A stretch of 6,149 nucleotides of DNA from Collinsella sp. (lineage in GTDB: Bacteria > Actinomycetota > Coriobacteriia > Coriobacteriales > Coriobacteriaceae): positions 1 to 6,149 of the forward strand of contig DYAA01000169.1 in the NCBI GenBank assembly GCA_019419405.1, given 5' to 3'. The notes under the pieces were generated by a model. The model did no database searches. It worked only from the letters and a program-made list of their open reading frames with translations, and was not told where the DNA came from. The position numbers were made by a program, and so were the translations under genes. Within the stretch, counting starts at the first letter, position 1, and each line of letters opens with the position of its first letter. Below are positions 5,878 through 6,149 of the stretch, piece by piece.

Positions 5878-6149
5878 ATGGCAGATACCGCCACTACCGG
5901 CACTGCGGCAGCCGTGCAAAACCAAGAGCCGCTTATCCGCGTCGAGGGCCTGCGCAAGAGCTTCGGCTCGCTCGAGGTGCTCAAGGGTATCGACTTGTCC
6001 GTCAATCCCGGCGAGGTCGTCACCATCATCGGTGCTTCGGGTTCGGGCAAATCGACCTTTCTGCGCTGCCTCAACCTGCTCGAGACCCCGGACGCGGGCC
6101 ACATCTGGTTCCACGGCCAGGACCTTACGGCCGAGCGCTGCAATATCAA
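5878..6149 (+). CDS. Amino acid ABC transporter ATP-binding protein, 3' end outside the window
   Basis: Ninety codons are visible, and the frame is still open at the window end. The ATG at 5878 follows GAGGAG (5865-5870) by 7 bases and lies 22 bases after the permease stop. Residues 1-17 are a flexible Ala/Thr-rich lead. The nucleotide-binding domain then starts with LIRVEGLRKSFGSLEVLKGIDLSV. The Walker A motif is GASGSGKS (52-59), followed by TFLRCLNLLETPDAG, which is characteristic of the GlnQ/HisP branch of polar amino acid ATPases. Walker B, the signature motif and the switch histidine lie beyond the window. It should energise the importer formed with the two preceding genes by docking on the permease EAA loop. 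Confidence 0.93.
   Translation, partial: MADTATTGTAAAVQNQEPLIRVEGLRKSFGSLEVLKGIDLSVNPGEVVTIIGASGSGKSTFLRCLNLLETPDAGHIWFHGQDLTAERCNI

Noticed and set aside
3732..6149. An 805-codon open frame on the minus strand across the transporter operon
   Set aside because: It is antisense to three well-supported genes. Its composition (Arg/His/Asp/Val-rich without any family motif) is that of a shadow created by G/C-ending codons on the plus strand.

Overview
The window looks like chromosomal DNA of a high-GC Gram-positive gut bacterium, most probably a Coriobacteriia member such as Collinsella. This is inferred from the strongly G/C-ending codons, the AGGAGG-type ribosome sites, a Tat-type lipoprotein signal and the intergenic palindromes. 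No marker gene here fixes the taxon. All genes I accept lie on the + strand.

Layout. (1) Positions 1-503 hold the 3' part of a UbiX-type flavin prenyltransferase, closed by a strong intrinsic terminator at 538-566. (2) A MerR-type transcription factor with a probable effector-binding C-terminal domain follows at 595-1464. Its last codon and stop codon lie inside the first of two inverted repeats (1459-1489 and 1492-1556). (3) At 1642-2517 lies a single-pass membrane protein gene of unknown function, split by an in-frame amber codon at 1816-1818. The downstream part (1888-2517) carries the membrane segment and the probable extracellular domain. (4) A LacX-type aldose 1-epimerase homologue occupies 2597-3490. 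(5) The gap 3491-3770 holds a small hairpin, then a strong terminator stem nested inside a second, outer inverted repeat (3533-3632). (6) From 3771 to the window end runs an apparent operon for polar amino acid uptake: a Tat/lipobox substrate-binding protein, a permease with an extra N-terminal membrane region, and the start of the ATPase, in tight order (gaps of 9 and 22 bases).

How the genes work together. The last three genes form one ABC importer: a membrane-tethered receptor, a channel subunit and an energising ATPase. The other genes are single units with no evident shared pathway. UbiX makes prenylated FMN for a UbiD-type decarboxylase, which is not in view. The MerR protein may sense a small ligand, but no target operator or target gene is visible.

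I found no CRISPR array, tRNA, rRNA, transposase or clear new defence system. The least ordinary signals are the two composite palindromes between genes and the amber-split membrane protein.
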